Shown: positions 12,449 to 21,499 of the stretch, one piece after another
Numbering within the stretch: the first letter of the stretch is position 1
How the letters are laid out: every line of letters begins with the position of its first letter
Source: Traorella massiliensis
Lineage (GTDB): Bacteria > Bacillota_I > Bacilli_A > Erysipelotrichales > Erysipelotrichaceae
Assembly (NCBI RefSeq): GCF_900104665.1
Contig: NZ_LT629963.1
Span: 1 to 41,269, forward strand
DNA length: 41,269 nt
Reading direction: 5' to 3'
Notes under the pieces: model-generated
Told to the model about the DNA's origin: nothing
Database searches by the model: none
Seen by the model: only the letters and a program-made list of their open reading frames with translations
Made by a program: the position numbers and the translations under genes

Positions 12449-14311
12449 ATGAAATATCAAATAAATAAAGGAAGCAAGGGTTTTGGTGGAAACATCTTGT
12501 TTGAAAACATACAGTTTGAAGTCAGAAATAATGAGAAAATAGCTCTTATTGGTAACAATGGTTGTGGGAAAACCACACTTTTAAAGATTATGGCCGGTGA
12601 GGAAGAATTAGATAGTGGCGTTATTCATAAGGCGAATGACTGTCGTATCGGCTATTTGGCTCAGACAACATTTGAAAATGAAGAAAACAGTGTGCAGGAG
12701 GAAATGAACACTGTTTTTTGGGAGGTTTTAAAGATCAAAGAGAAGCTGGAGGTTGTCTATAAAAGGATGGAAAGTGATCATAGTGAAGCACTGTTAGAAG
12801 AATATGCCAGCCTTCAGCATGCCTTTGAAGAAAGAGGCGGTTATACGATGCAGTCATCGATTGAGACCGTATTTACAAAATTTGGATTTAAAGAAGAAGA
12901 TCTTTCAAGACAGATCAAAACTTTTTCAGGAGGGCAGCGTACACGGATCGCATTTGTAAAGTTACTATTATCACAGCCGGATATTTTGTTATTGGATGAG
13001 CCGACCAATCATCTTGATCTAGAAACGATCGAATGGCTGGAAGGTTTTGTGAAAAGATATCCCAAAGCGGTTGTATTAGTATCTCATGACCGTACGTTTA
13101 TCAATAATGTTGCTGACGAGATCTATGAGATCGAATGGGGCGTCATGCGTCGTTATGTCGGTAACTATGATACTTTTCTTAAAACAAAGGAAAGTGATAT
13201 CGAACGCCAGAAAAGTGCTTATGCACGGCAGCAAAAGGAAATTGAACGTATTGAAGCTTTGATCGAAAAGTTCCGTTATAAGAAAAATAAAGCAGCTTTT
13301 GCGCAAAGTAAAATTAAATATTTGGAAAGAATGGATCGAATAGAAGATGTCAACACTTCTAAAAGAAGCTTTAAAGCGCATTTTCATGCCCGTATTCGTG
13401 GCGGGAAGCGAGTATTAGAGGTAAAGGATCTGGCGATTGGTTATGATCATATACTATGTAAGGTTTCTTTTGAGATCATGCAGCATGAAAGAGTGGCTGT
13501 TATTGGGCCGAATGGTAAAGGAAAATCAACATTAGTAAAAACGATCATGGATCTGATACCTTCGCTTGGTGGAGAAAAAATGCTGGGACATCAGATTGAA
13601 ATTGGTTATTTTGATCAGGATCTGGCACAGTTCAACAGCAGCAATACGATCCTAGAAGAAGTATGGAATGAGTATCCGGATATGACACGCAGTGAAGTGA
13701 GAACGGCATTAGGATGTTTTTTATTTACCGGAGATGATGTATTTAAGACGATAGATTGTTTAAGTGGTGGTGAAAAGGTAAGACTGTCACTTGTAAAACT
13801 GATGCTGAAGCAGCCTAACTTTTTAATCATGGATGAGCCTACGAATCATCTTGATTTAGCTGGAAAAGAGGCATTAGAAAATTCACTGAAAGAATATGAT
13901 GGAACGATGATGTTTGTTTCTCATGATCGCTATTTTATCAATAAGCTGGCAACAGCAATTCTTCATATCGATGAAAATGGGGCTACTTTCTATAAGATGA
14001 ATTATCAGGATTATCTTGATCGTAATAAACCTCATGAAGAAACTATCAAAGTGAAAAAATCATCTGCACCTGTAAAGCGGGAAGAAAAAAAGAATATTAA
14101 TTATTCAAGAGAAATTCGCAAGCTTGAAAAAATGATTGATCAGAAAGAAACTGAAATTGAAGCTTTGCGTGAATTGCGTTTTGATCCTGAGTATTATCAT
14201 GATTATCAAAAAATGGCTCAATTAGATGAAAAAATTGATGATGTGAATAATGAAATTGAAAATTTAATGGCTAAATGGGAAGAGTATAGTGAAATAATGG
14301 ATAAAGCATAA
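12449..14311 (+). CDS. ABC-F family ATP-binding protein
   Basis: A 620-residue soluble protein with two ATPase domains and no membrane segments, typical of ABC-F ribosome-associated factors. Domain 1 has Walker A GNNGCGKTT (35-43), signature SGGQRTR (160-166) and Walker B LLLDEPTNHLD (180-190). A charged linker (about 240-310) follows, the part that reaches the tRNA sites in this family. Domain 2 has GPNGKGKST (353-361), LSGGEKVR (438-445) and MDEPTNHLD (461-469). A C-terminal helical coiled coil (about 560-620) resembles Uup/YdiF-type members. An earlier in-frame ATG at 12398 exists, but 12449 has the SD (GAGGA, 8 bases away) and lies just past the upstream stop. Whether it is housekeeping or antibiotic-protective cannot be told. 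Confidence 0.9.
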   Translation: MKYQINKGSKGFGGNILFENIQFEVRNNEKIALIGNNGCGKTTLLKIMAGEEELDSGVIHKANDCRIGYLAQTTFENEENSVQEEMNTVFWEVLKIKEKLEVVYKRMESDHSEALLEEYASLQHAFEERGGYTMQSSIETVFTKFGFKEEDLSRQIKTFSGGQRTRIAFVKLLLSQPDILLLDEPTNHLDLETIEWLEGFVKRYPKAVVLVSHDRTFINNVADEIYEIEWGVMRRYVGNYDTFLKTKESDIERQKSAYARQQKEIERIEALIEKFRYKKNKAAFAQSKIKYLERMDRIEDVNTSKRSFKAHFHARIRGGKRVLEVKDLAIGYDHILCKVSFEIMQHERVAVIGPNGKGKSTLVKTIMDLIPSLGGEKMLGHQIEIGYFDQDLAQFNSSNTILEEVWNEYPDMTRSEVRTALGCFLFTGDDVFKTIDCLSGGEKVRLSLVKLMLKQPNFLIMDEPTNHLDLAGKEALENSLKEYDGTMMFVSHDRYFINKLATAILHIDENGATFYKMNYQDYLDRNKPHEETIKVKKSSAPVKREEKKNINYSREIRKLEKMIDQKETEIEALRELRFDPEYYHDYQKMAQLDEKIDDVNNEIENLMAKWEEYSEIMDKA

Positions 14312-14321
14312 TAAAGGAATA

Positions 14322-14386
14322 AAAAAGTGTTTGTACATGATCTTTAGTGCTAAAAAGTTTAAGATCAATGAATTCAAACACTTTTG
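14322..14386 (+). terminator. Long hairpin after ABC-F gene
   Basis: AAAAGTGTTTG pairs with CAAACACTTTT around an inner GATCTT/AAGATC stem. It lies just after the ABC-F stop and has T-rich flanks. It is probably a terminator working in either direction. Confidence 0.65.
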
Positions 14387-14766
14387 TTTATTAGATAACT
14401 TATCAGGAATATTGATCAGGGTTCAAAGTTTATGCTTTTACAACCGTGAACTATAAAATGTTAATCTTACGATCAGGGGATGAAAAAGAGTTTTGTAAAA
14501 ACCACGGAATAAAATCGAAGATGTCACTGTATGAGATGTAAGGGGATATCTGATTCACATATTTAAAAGAAGTTCTAGAAATATATTCCTGAAAATCCAT
14601 ATTTTTTGATAAAAAAAGAAATCTTCAGGCGGGATACAAGTGTCTTTCTATGAAAGACACTTGTATTTATATGTCGCTCATAGGAAAACTAATTAAGTAA
14701 TTTATGAAAACAGTTTCATAAAATATGAAAAAAAAGAAAAAAACTTCAAAAAAACTTCAAATTTGC
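14387..14766 (+). other. Gene-poor gap with possible relic sequence
   Basis: About 380 bases hold no convincing gene. A 27-codon frame at 14458-14541 has no SD but reads EKEFCKNHGIKSKMSLYEM. This weakly recalls the helix-turn-helix start of transposase OrfA proteins and may be a decayed mobile-element remnant. A perfect hairpin lies at 14634-14666. An inverted repeat TATGAAA/TTTCATA (around 14703-14720) and a tandem AAAAAAACTTC duplication (around 14738-14758) lie close upstream of the oppA promoter and could bind a regulator. Confidence 0.4.
14634..14666. repeat. Perfect 15-bp inverted repeat
   Basis: ATACAAGTGTCTTTC, a 3-base loop and its exact reverse complement form a 15-bp stem. There is only a weak T-rich tail (TTATAT) on the plus strand. 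It might be a terminator for relic transcripts, or a mobile-element end. Confidence 0.75.
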
Positions 14767-14795
14767 TTGCATTTTTGTTTCCCATCATTTAAAAT
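14767..14795 (+). promoter_or_regulatory. oppA promoter
   Basis: TTGCAT (14767-14772), 17 bases, TAAAAT (14790-14795). It leaves a 5' leader of about 50 bases before the oppA start, with SD AGGAGG. Confidence 0.7.
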
Positions 14796-14850
14796 GTGTG
14801 AGTATAGCAGAGAGGCTATGATATTTTATCAATAGGAGGATAAAAAGATT

Positions 14851-16779
14851 ATGAAAAAAGTATTAGGATTATCTTTAAGTGCTCTTATGGTATTGACTTT
14901 GACTGCTTGTGGCGGAAATAGCGGTCCTGAACTGGCAAATAGTTATGACTATTTCTACAGTACAGATATGTCAACATTGGATTATGTTACGACTAATAAG
15001 GCCAATAACCATCAGCACACTGTAAACTTCGTTGAAGGTCTATTACAGAACGATGCAACTGGAGCTTACATCCCTGCTGCTGCAGAAAGTTATGAAACTA
15101 ATGAAGATGCAACAGTATGGACATTCCATCTTCGTGAAGGAATTCAGTGGGTAACTGCGACAGGTGAAGAGTACGGAGCAGAATTAACTGCTCATGACTA
15201 TGTAACTGGTTTACGTCATGCCGCAGATTTTGATTCAGAAATGCTTGAATTGGTTGATACGATGATCGTTAACTTGAAAGCATATGCAGATGGAACAGCT
15301 TCTTGGGAAGATGTTGGAGTAAAAGCTCTAGATGATTATACTTTAGAGTACACATTGAATGATTCAGTTCCTTATTTTGATACAATGACTACTTATACAA
15401 TCCTGTATCCAATTAATCAGGAATTCCTTGAATCAAAAGGTGCCGGATGTAAATTAGGTGCTCCAGACAAGAATACTTGTGAATTCGGTCTTCTTCAGCC
15501 AGATTCAATTCTTTATTCCGGACCATTCATTTTAAGCAATTTAACTGCTAAATCAGAAATTTCTTATACAAAGAATAATTCTTATTGGGATGCAGATAAT
15601 GTATTTGTTGATACAGTTTCTTTGATCTATTACGATGGACAAGATAAATATGGTATCATTAATGCTTATGAAAATGGACAGTCTGTTGCCGCTCCAATTC
15701 ATGGTGACTGGGCAGATTATAGTGATTATGCCGAAACATATAAAGATTACATGATTGCTCCTCGTCCAAATGCTTATTCATTTGGTATCAATTTTAACTT
15801 AAATCGTATAAGTTATAATAACACAAATAAGACAACTGAAGCTGAAAGAGAAAATACAAGAAATGCATTGCAAAATTCTGATTTCCGTAATGCAATCTTC
15901 GCAGCATTCGATCGTGTTTCTTATTTAAGCGTAACGATGCAGGAAGAAGTTGCTATTTCTAATTTGCGTAATATGAATGGCGTTCCAGCTTTAGTTCATA
16001 CTTCTGACGGTACTTCATATGACAAATTAGTTGCTGCTGCATACCAGGAAATGACAGGCAATGAAATTGATCTATCAGATGGACAGGATCCATTCTACAA
16101 TCCAGACGCTGTAGATGGTTATATTGAAAAGGCAAAAGCTGCAGGAATTACTTTCCCAGTTACACTTGACTTACTATGTGAAGACCTTGATACTGCTCAA
16201 GCTGTTGCTTCTTCATTAAAGACAGCCGTTGAAACAAACACAGATGGACAGATCTTAATCAACGTTATCCCATTACCTGAAGATGATTATCTTGCACAGG
16301 CATTCTACAATAACAACCCTGATGCAACTGATTATGATATCAGTACTGCTTCTGGATGGGGTCCTGATTATGCCGATCCTAAAACATTCTGTGATGTGTA
16401 TAGTATCGCTAATAATGGTGCATTCTTAACAAATATTGGTTTATATCCAGAAGGTGAAAATGTTCAGTCTGATGCTGCTGCACAAGCTGTAGGATTAGAT
16501 GAATATCAGCAGTTACTTGATGAAGCTGATGCAATTAAGAATGATTTAGATGCACGTTATGAAGCATATGCTAAGGCAGATGCTTGGATTCTTGCAAATG
16601 CTGTATATATTCCAGTACAGCAGCAAGGTACGAACTTAACTGTAACAAAAGTTGTACCATTTACTCAGCCATATGCACTAGGTGGTGCTGGCGGATACAA
16701 GATGAACTTCATGAAAGTTCAAGTTGAACCAGTTACTGTTGAAGAATATGAGGCTGCAAAAGCAGAATTTGAAGGATAG
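14851..16779 (+). CDS. oppA: Oligopeptide-binding lipoprotein OppA
   Basis: A 642-residue family 5 solute-binding lipoprotein that captures peptides outside the membrane for the Opp ABC importer. The signal peptide ends in lipobox LTAC (17-20) with Cys20 as the lipid anchor. The mature start ELANSYDYFYSTDMSTLDY and the segment ATVWTFHLREGIQW are typical of the family. The size matches the large streptococcal AmiA/OppA type. A cysteine pair (Cys200 and Cys210 in GAGCKLGAPDKNTCEFG) could form a disulphide in the exposed domain. It has a strong SD and its own promoter, and a 12-bp hairpin follows the gene, which may keep its mRNA more abundant than that of the permease genes. The exact peptide preference is unknown. 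Confidence 0.93.
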   Translation: MKKVLGLSLSALMVLTLTACGGNSGPELANSYDYFYSTDMSTLDYVTTNKANNHQHTVNFVEGLLQNDATGAYIPAAAESYETNEDATVWTFHLREGIQWVTATGEEYGAELTAHDYVTGLRHAADFDSEMLELVDTMIVNLKAYADGTASWEDVGVKALDDYTLEYTLNDSVPYFDTMTTYTILYPINQEFLESKGAGCKLGAPDKNTCEFGLLQPDSILYSGPFILSNLTAKSEISYTKNNSYWDADNVFVDTVSLIYYDGQDKYGIINAYENGQSVAAPIHGDWADYSDYAETYKDYMIAPRPNAYSFGINFNLNRISYNNTNKTTEAERENTRNALQNSDFRNAIFAAFDRVSYLSVTMQEEVAISNLRNMNGVPALVHTSDGTSYDKLVAAAYQEMTGNEIDLSDGQDPFYNPDAVDGYIEKAKAAGITFPVTLDLLCEDLDTAQAVASSLKTAVETNTDGQILINVIPLPEDDYLAQAFYNNNPDATDYDISTASGWGPDYADPKTFCDVYSIANNGAFLTNIGLYPEGENVQSDAAAQAVGLDEYQQLLDEADAIKNDLDARYEAYAKADAWILANAVYIPVQQQGTNLTVTKVVPFTQPYALGGAGGYKMNFMKVQVEPVTVEEYEAAKAEFEG

Positions 16780-16810
16780 TCAATTGAAGAAATATTGATT
16801 CTTAAGTAAA

Positions 16811-16840
16811 AAGGGATTGAAAAATTACTTTCAATCCCTT
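16811..16840 (+). terminator. Intercistronic hairpin oppA-oppB
   Basis: AAGGGATTGAAA and its perfect reverse complement TTTCAATCCCTT flank a 6-base loop. No T run follows, so it is more likely an mRNA-stabilising or partial-attenuation element than a full terminator. Confidence 0.65.
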
Positions 16841-16871
16841 ATATTACTGTATGTGAAAGTGAGTGATAAAA

Positions 16872-18407
16872 ATGAAAAGATACTTTTTAGGCCGATTAAT
16901 TCGTTCAATTTTTTCAATTTTCATTGTAGTCATTATCGCTATCGTTATGATTTTTGGGCTTATTCCAAAAGAAAAAGTTTTTGAAAATGACCCTCAGCTT
17001 AGTAAGCTTAGTGGTAAACCCGATGATCGTACGACATATATTTATACACGTTGGGAAGAACTTGGTTATCTAGATTATGTAACTCAAGCTGATATGTGTA
17101 AAGCTTATAGTGATGACTATAATGAGTGTATGCGACTTGATGTAACTCAAGAAACGAATGAGACCGGAAAAGTCGTAGATGTCTATTCTAATTCTGAAGA
17201 AGGACAAAAAGTTATCAAAATATACGAGGAACAGGGCTATACAGTTGATTATATGACAACTGGATTTGCATGGGCAAGCCGTGATAATTCAATTTTTAAT
17301 ATTGCGGTGAAATATATTACAAATATGTTTAAAGTAGATAACCCATGGGCAGTAACTGATCCTGATAATCCAGACATGGACCGTTCTATTTATTTTGGAA
17401 CAGATAATAACGGTATGCCCGCTCTTAAATGCAGTGGATGTGAACACCAGTATTTAATATATGTTGATGGTTCTTTTCCATTTATTCACCAGAATTGGAT
17501 TTCTTTAAATTTTGGACGTTCTTATCCGACGTACAGCGGATCTTATACGATGGATGTAATATCTGACCAGCAAGGTGAATATGTTCAGAAAGAAGTAACT
17601 TTTGATAATGGAACGACAGCTATGAGTTCATTAGATTTGCATTCATGTCAATATAAGCAGACATCAACATTAGATAGAATGGATAAATCAAGATTCGAAA
17701 CAAATTATGCGAATTGTAAGTCGTTTAAATCTGAGGCTTCCATGATCAATATGTCTTATATATTTGGTATCATCTCGTTAATTATTGCATATATCATTGC
17801 GATTCCATCTGGTATTATTATGGCTCAGAAAAAAGATAAGTGGCAAGATAAATTAGGTATGGTTTATATTAACGTCATGATTGCTGTCCCTTCATTAGCA
17901 TTTATTTACTTTGCTCGTAATATTGGTATTATGTTTAATCAGCCAACAAAATTCCCTACTTATGGCGGAGGCGATATACGTTCTTATATTCTTCCTGGCA
18001 TCATTCTTGCATTATTGAGTACGGCATCTTTGATGATATGGATGCGCCGTTATATGGTTGATCAGTCAAATGCCGACTATGTGAAATTTGCTCGTGCAAA
18101 GGGATTGTCTCAAGGAGAAATATTCAGAAGACATATTCTTAAGAATGCAATAATTCCGATTGTAAATGGAATTCCAAGTTCAATTATTCTGTGTATTGGT
18201 GGATCAGTAATTACAGAATCTGTATTTTCGATTCCTGGTATGGGTAAAATGCTACCGGATGCCATCAATGCAAATAATAATGCTATGATCATAACATTGA
18301 CTTTTATATTCACGGCGTTATCAATCATTGCATTGCTGTTAGGTGATGTTTTAATGACATTTGTGGATCCTCGTATCCAGTTGAGTTCGAAAGGAGAAAC
18401 AAGATAA
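16872..18407 (+). CDS. oppB: Oligopeptide ABC transporter permease OppB
   Basis: A membrane subunit of about 511 residues. The N-terminus MKRYFLGRLIRSIFSIF leads into the first membrane helix. A long hydrophilic stretch (about 36-292) precedes the remaining helices. The EAA loop is visible around FARAKGLSQGEIFRRHILKNAIIP near residues 400-425. Typical OppB proteins have about 310 residues; the extra extracellular domain resembles the long streptococcal AmiC type. Six cysteines fall in that domain (about 76, 86, 187, 190, 259, 282). The ATG at 16872 was chosen over an in-frame GTG at 16863 because a GTGAG-like SD is better spaced for it; the GTG start remains possible. oppC follows after 1 base. 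Confidence 0.92.
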   Translation: MKRYFLGRLIRSIFSIFIVVIIAIVMIFGLIPKEKVFENDPQLSKLSGKPDDRTTYIYTRWEELGYLDYVTQADMCKAYSDDYNECMRLDVTQETNETGKVVDVYSNSEEGQKVIKIYEEQGYTVDYMTTGFAWASRDNSIFNIAVKYITNMFKVDNPWAVTDPDNPDMDRSIYFGTDNNGMPALKCSGCEHQYLIYVDGSFPFIHQNWISLNFGRSYPTYSGSYTMDVISDQQGEYVQKEVTFDNGTTAMSSLDLHSCQYKQTSTLDRMDKSRFETNYANCKSFKSEASMINMSYIFGIISLIIAYIIAIPSGIIMAQKKDKWQDKLGMVYINVMIAVPSLAFIYFARNIGIMFNQPTKFPTYGGGDIRSYILPGIILALLSTASLMIWMRRYMVDQSNADYVKFARAKGLSQGEIFRRHILKNAIIPIVNGIPSSIILCIGGSVITESVFSIPGMGKMLPDAINANNNAMIITLTFIFTALSIIALLLGDVLMTFVDPRIQLSSKGETR

Positions 18408-18408
18408 T

Positions 18409-19329
18409 ATGGAAGAAAACAAATTTCAATTCGTAGAACTGAAAGAAAGTGCTGCTGAACATATTGCTGCTCCTCATTATTCTTACTGGAAGAGTGTATT
18501 CCGCAGATTCTTTAGCAGTAAGGTCGCAATTGTTATGCTGATAATTGCATCAATCATTATTTTAATGAGTATTATTCAGCCAATGTTTAGTGGATATGTG
18601 CCAGGTCAGAATCCAAATATTAATGACCAGTCTATGAAATATTTAGCACCTTCGCTTGAACACTTTTTCGGTACGGATAATTATGGAAATGATTTGTTTG
18701 ATGCAACATGGCTAGGAACAAGAACAAGTTTGTTTATTGCATTTGCAGCAACATTTATAACAACAGTTATCGGTGTTATTGTTGGGGCTTTCTGGGGTTA
18801 TTCAAAGAAAATGGATAAATTTATGCTTGAGCTTTATAACATTGTGGCTAATGTACCATTTACACTTGTTGTTATGGTATTGATGTATGTGCTTGGAAGA
18901 GGCGTCAGTCAGCTGATTTTTGCCTTATCATGTACTTCTTGGCTGTCAGTTGCTTATTTTATACGTGTTCAAGTTCTGATTATTCGTGATCGTGAATATA
19001 ACCTTGCTTCACGCTGTTTGGGTACACCTACTTATAAAGTTGTAATACACAATATTTTGCCATATTTAGTATCTGTCATTGTAACATCAATCGCACGTGA
19101 TGTTCCTAACTATATTAGTTATGAAGTATTTTTGTCTTTTCTTGGTGTAGGTTTAGGTTCTAGTAATCAGTCGCTTGGAAGAATGATTCAAAATTATTCA
19201 AATGACTTAACTGCTGTACCTTATCTATTTTGGATTCCAGTTGCAGTTAGTGCGATTATATCAGTATCTCTTTATGTAATTGGACAGACTATGGCAGATG
19301 CGAGCGATCCTCGTACTCACATGCTGTAG
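18409..19329 (+). CDS. oppC: Oligopeptide ABC transporter permease OppC
   Basis: A 306-residue membrane protein forming the channel with OppB. An N-terminal cytoplasmic tail is followed by a membrane helix (about 43-66), the conserved external segment HFFGTDNYGNDLFDATWLGTRTSL (81-104), four or five further helices, and the ATPase-contact EAA loop near ASRCLGTPTYKVVIHNILP. The C-terminus DPRTHML is typical. The SD AAGGAG is 12 bases upstream, and the gene starts 1 base after the oppB stop. The length is normal for OppC/AmiD. Confidence 0.95.
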   Translation: MEENKFQFVELKESAAEHIAAPHYSYWKSVFRRFFSSKVAIVMLIIASIIILMSIIQPMFSGYVPGQNPNINDQSMKYLAPSLEHFFGTDNYGNDLFDATWLGTRTSLFIAFAATFITTVIGVIVGAFWGYSKKMDKFMLELYNIVANVPFTLVVMVLMYVLGRGVSQLIFALSCTSWLSVAYFIRVQVLIIRDREYNLASRCLGTPTYKVVIHNILPYLVSVIVTSIARDVPNYISYEVFLSFLGVGLGSSNQSLGRMIQNYSNDLTAVPYLFWIPVAVSAIISVSLYVIGQTMADASDPRTHML

Positions 19330-19342
19330 GGAGGTAGTCTAT

Positions 19343-20410
19343 ATGAGTGAAAGAGATGTAATATTATCAGCTAAAGATGTTGAAGTACAGTTTCAGGTAA
19401 GAGGAAGAATTCTCACTGCTATCCGTGGAATTTCGTTAGATATATACGAGGGTGAAACGATTGCGATTGTAGGAGAATCAGGATCAGGAAAATCTGTATT
19501 TACTAAGACATTCACTGGTATGTTAGAAACAAATGGACAAATTTCAAATGGCTCTGTCATATTTGAAGGAAAAGATTTGACAAAATTAAAAAAAGATCAA
19601 GATTGGGAAGGAATTCGTGGTGCTAAGATTTCAACTGTTTTCCAAGACCCTATGACTTCTTTGAATCCTGTACGTACGATCGGATATCAGATTGCTGAAG
19701 TTATTATCAAACATCAAAAGAAATCAAAAGATGAAGCTAAAAAATTAGCAATCAAGCTTATGGAAGAAGTTGGTATTTCAGATGCCGCCAATCGTTATGA
19801 TGAGTATCCTTTTCAATATTCTGGTGGAATGAGACAGCGTATTGTTATTGCAATTGCATTAGCATGTCATCCAAAAATTCTTATTTGTGATGAGCCGACA
19901 ACTGCTCTGGATGTAACTATTCAAGCACAAATATTAAAATTGATCAAAGATCTTCAAAAGGAATATGGCTATACAACAGTTTATATCACACATGATTTAG
20001 GTGTTGTTGCGAATGTTGCAGATCGTGTTGCCGTCATGTATGCAGGACAAATTGTTGAAATTGGAAAGGCAGAAGAGGTGTTCTATACTCCAAAACACCC
20101 ATATACATGGGCGTTGCTTTCTAGTTTACCGCAGTTAGGAATAAAAGGAGAGGATCTGTATGCTATAACAGGAACTCCACCTTCACTGTATGATAAAGTA
20201 GTTGGAGATGCTTTTGCTCCAAGAAATCCATATGCAATGCAGATCGATTTTGAAGAAGAACCACCAATGTTTAAAGTGAGTGATACTCATTATGCAAAAA
20301 CATGGTTATTAGATCCACGTGCTCCAAAAGCAGAACCGCCGAAAGCAATTCAAAATCTGCATAAAAGATTGCTTAGCATAACAGATGAGAGAGGTGATTA
20401 CCGTGGCTAA
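19343..20410 (+). CDS. oppD: Oligopeptide ABC transporter ATPase OppD
   Basis: A 355-residue ATPase energising peptide import together with OppF. Walker A is GESGSGKS (44-51), signature SGGMRQR (160-166) and Walker [13 protein letters not shown] (179-190). The C-terminal region contains [12 protein letters not shown] and continues into the extended oligopeptide ABC C-terminal domain. The start at 19343 has a strong SD (GGGAGG, 14 bases after the oppC stop region); a longer frame reaching back to 19280 would overlap oppC and has no SD. It overlaps oppF by 8 bases. Confidence 0.95.
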   Translation: MSERDVILSAKDVEVQFQVRGRILTAIRGISLDIYEGETIAIVGESGSGKSVFTKTFTGMLETNGQISNGSVIFEGKDLTKLKKDQDWEGIRGAKISTVFQDPMTSLNPVRTIGYQIAEVIIKHQKKSKDEAKKLAIKLMEEVGISDAANRYDEYPFQYSGGMRQRIVIAIALACHPKILICDEPTTALDVTIQAQILKLIKDLQKEYGYTTVYITHDLGVVANVADRVAVMYAGQIVEIGKAEEVFYTPKHPYTWALLSSLPQLGIKGEDLYAITGTPPSLYDKVVGDAFAPRNPYAMQIDFEEEPPMFKVSDTHYAKTWLLDPRAPKAEPPKAIQNLHKRLLSITDERGDYRG

Positions 20411-21338
20411 TGAAAAAGAAGTAATTTTATCTGTAAAAGATCTTGAAGTTACATTTGGCTCCGGTAAAAAAACTTTTACAGCAGTTCAAGATGTAAACTT
20501 TGATGTATATAAGGGAGAAACATTTTCACTAGTTGGTGAAAGTGGTTCCGGCAAGACGACAATTGGTCGTGCAATTATGCGTATTAACCCTGCAACCAAA
20601 GGAGAAATTTATTTCAAGAATAAAAAAATTTCTGGTAAGATTTCAAAAGATTTGGATAAATGGGTTGTTCGTAATATTCAAATGGTTTTTCAGGATCCTG
20701 CAGCTTCGCTGAATGAACGAGCAACTGTTGATTACATTGTTTCTGAAGGAATCTATAATTTCCATCTTTATGAAAATGAAGAAGACCGTCAAAGAAAAGT
20801 AGTTAAAGCAATTACAGAGGTTGGATTGCTTGAAGAACATTTAACTCGTTATCCTCATGAGTTCTCTGGCGGTCAGAGACAGCGAATTGGTATTGCCCGT
20901 GCAATGATCATGGATCCAACACTTTTGATTGCTGATGAGCCAATTTCTGCGCTAGATGTATCTATTCGTGCACAGGTTCTTAATCTATTGAAGAAATTTC
21001 AAAAGGAAAAAGATTTAACAATCGTTTTTATTGCACATGACTTATCGGTTGTACGATTCATATCAGATCGAATTGCTGTTATTCATAAAGGCAGAATTGT
21101 TGAATTGGCTGAAACTGAAGAATTATTTAAGAACAGTCTTCATCCATATACAAAATCACTTTTATCAGCAGTACCAATGCCTGATCCGCAAATTGAAAAA
21201 AATAAGCAATTAATCGTATATGATCCTAGTCAGCATGACTATAGTGTTGATAAACCATCTTTCCAGGAAATTAAGCCAGGTCATTTCATCTGGGCAAATG
21301 AGAAAGAAATGGAAGAATATCGTAAAAAAATACGGTAA
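20403..21338 (+). CDS. oppF: Oligopeptide ABC transporter ATPase OppF
   Basis: A 311-residue second ATPase of the importer. Walker A is GESGSGKTT (45-53), signature FSGGQRQR (154-161) and Walker [13 protein letters not shown] (174-185). The C-terminal [16 protein letters not shown] is typical of OppF. The GTG at 20403 is preferred because GAGAGGTGATT gives an SD at proper distance and the gene then overlaps oppD by 8 bases; an in-frame ATG at 20385 lacks an SD. An ISL3 element begins about 4 bases after the stop codon, so the protein is intact but its native 3' region has been displaced. Confidence 0.94.
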   Translation: MANEKEVILSVKDLEVTFGSGKKTFTAVQDVNFDVYKGETFSLVGESGSGKTTIGRAIMRINPATKGEIYFKNKKISGKISKDLDKWVVRNIQMVFQDPAASLNERATVDYIVSEGIYNFHLYENEEDRQRKVVKAITEVGLLEEHLTRYPHEFSGGQRQRIGIARAMIMDPTLLIADEPISALDVSIRAQVLNLLKKFQKEKDLTIVFIAHDLSVVRFISDRIAVIHKGRIVELAETEELFKNSLHPYTKSLLSAVPMPDPQIEKNKQLIVYDPSQHDYSVDKPSFQEIKPGHFIWANEKEMEEYRKKIR

Positions 21339-21341
21339 TTT

Positions 21342-21357
21342 AAAATAGCGTGTGGGT
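21342..21357 (+). repeat. IS terminal inverted repeat, oppF side
   Basis: AAAATAGCGTGTGGGT is identical to the reverse complement of 22967-22982. With the flanking TTTAAA the match extends to 19 bases. Confidence 0.85.
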
Positions 21358-21406
21358 AAGTGAAGTGCATCATTAAGATATGGTGTGTTTCATAAGGATG
21401 AAAAAG

Positions 21407-21455
21407 AAGAGATGACAGGTATGAAAGTGATTTTCATGGAACTGTCATCTCTTTT
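21407..21455. terminator. Bidirectional terminator inside the IS
   Basis: AAGAGATGACAG pairs with CTGTCATCTCTT, with an inner ATGAAA/TTTCAT stem. The plus strand ends in CTCTTTTGT and the minus strand in CTCTTCTTTTTC. It can stop oppF transcripts from one side and transposase transcripts from the other. Confidence 0.75.
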
Positions 21456-21499
21456 GTAATATGCCGAGATCTGTATATAAAAATTATAATATATGAAAA

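Noticed and set aside
19280-19342. Longer start for OppD
   Set aside because: It lies within oppC, has no SD, and the family N-terminus begins at 19343.
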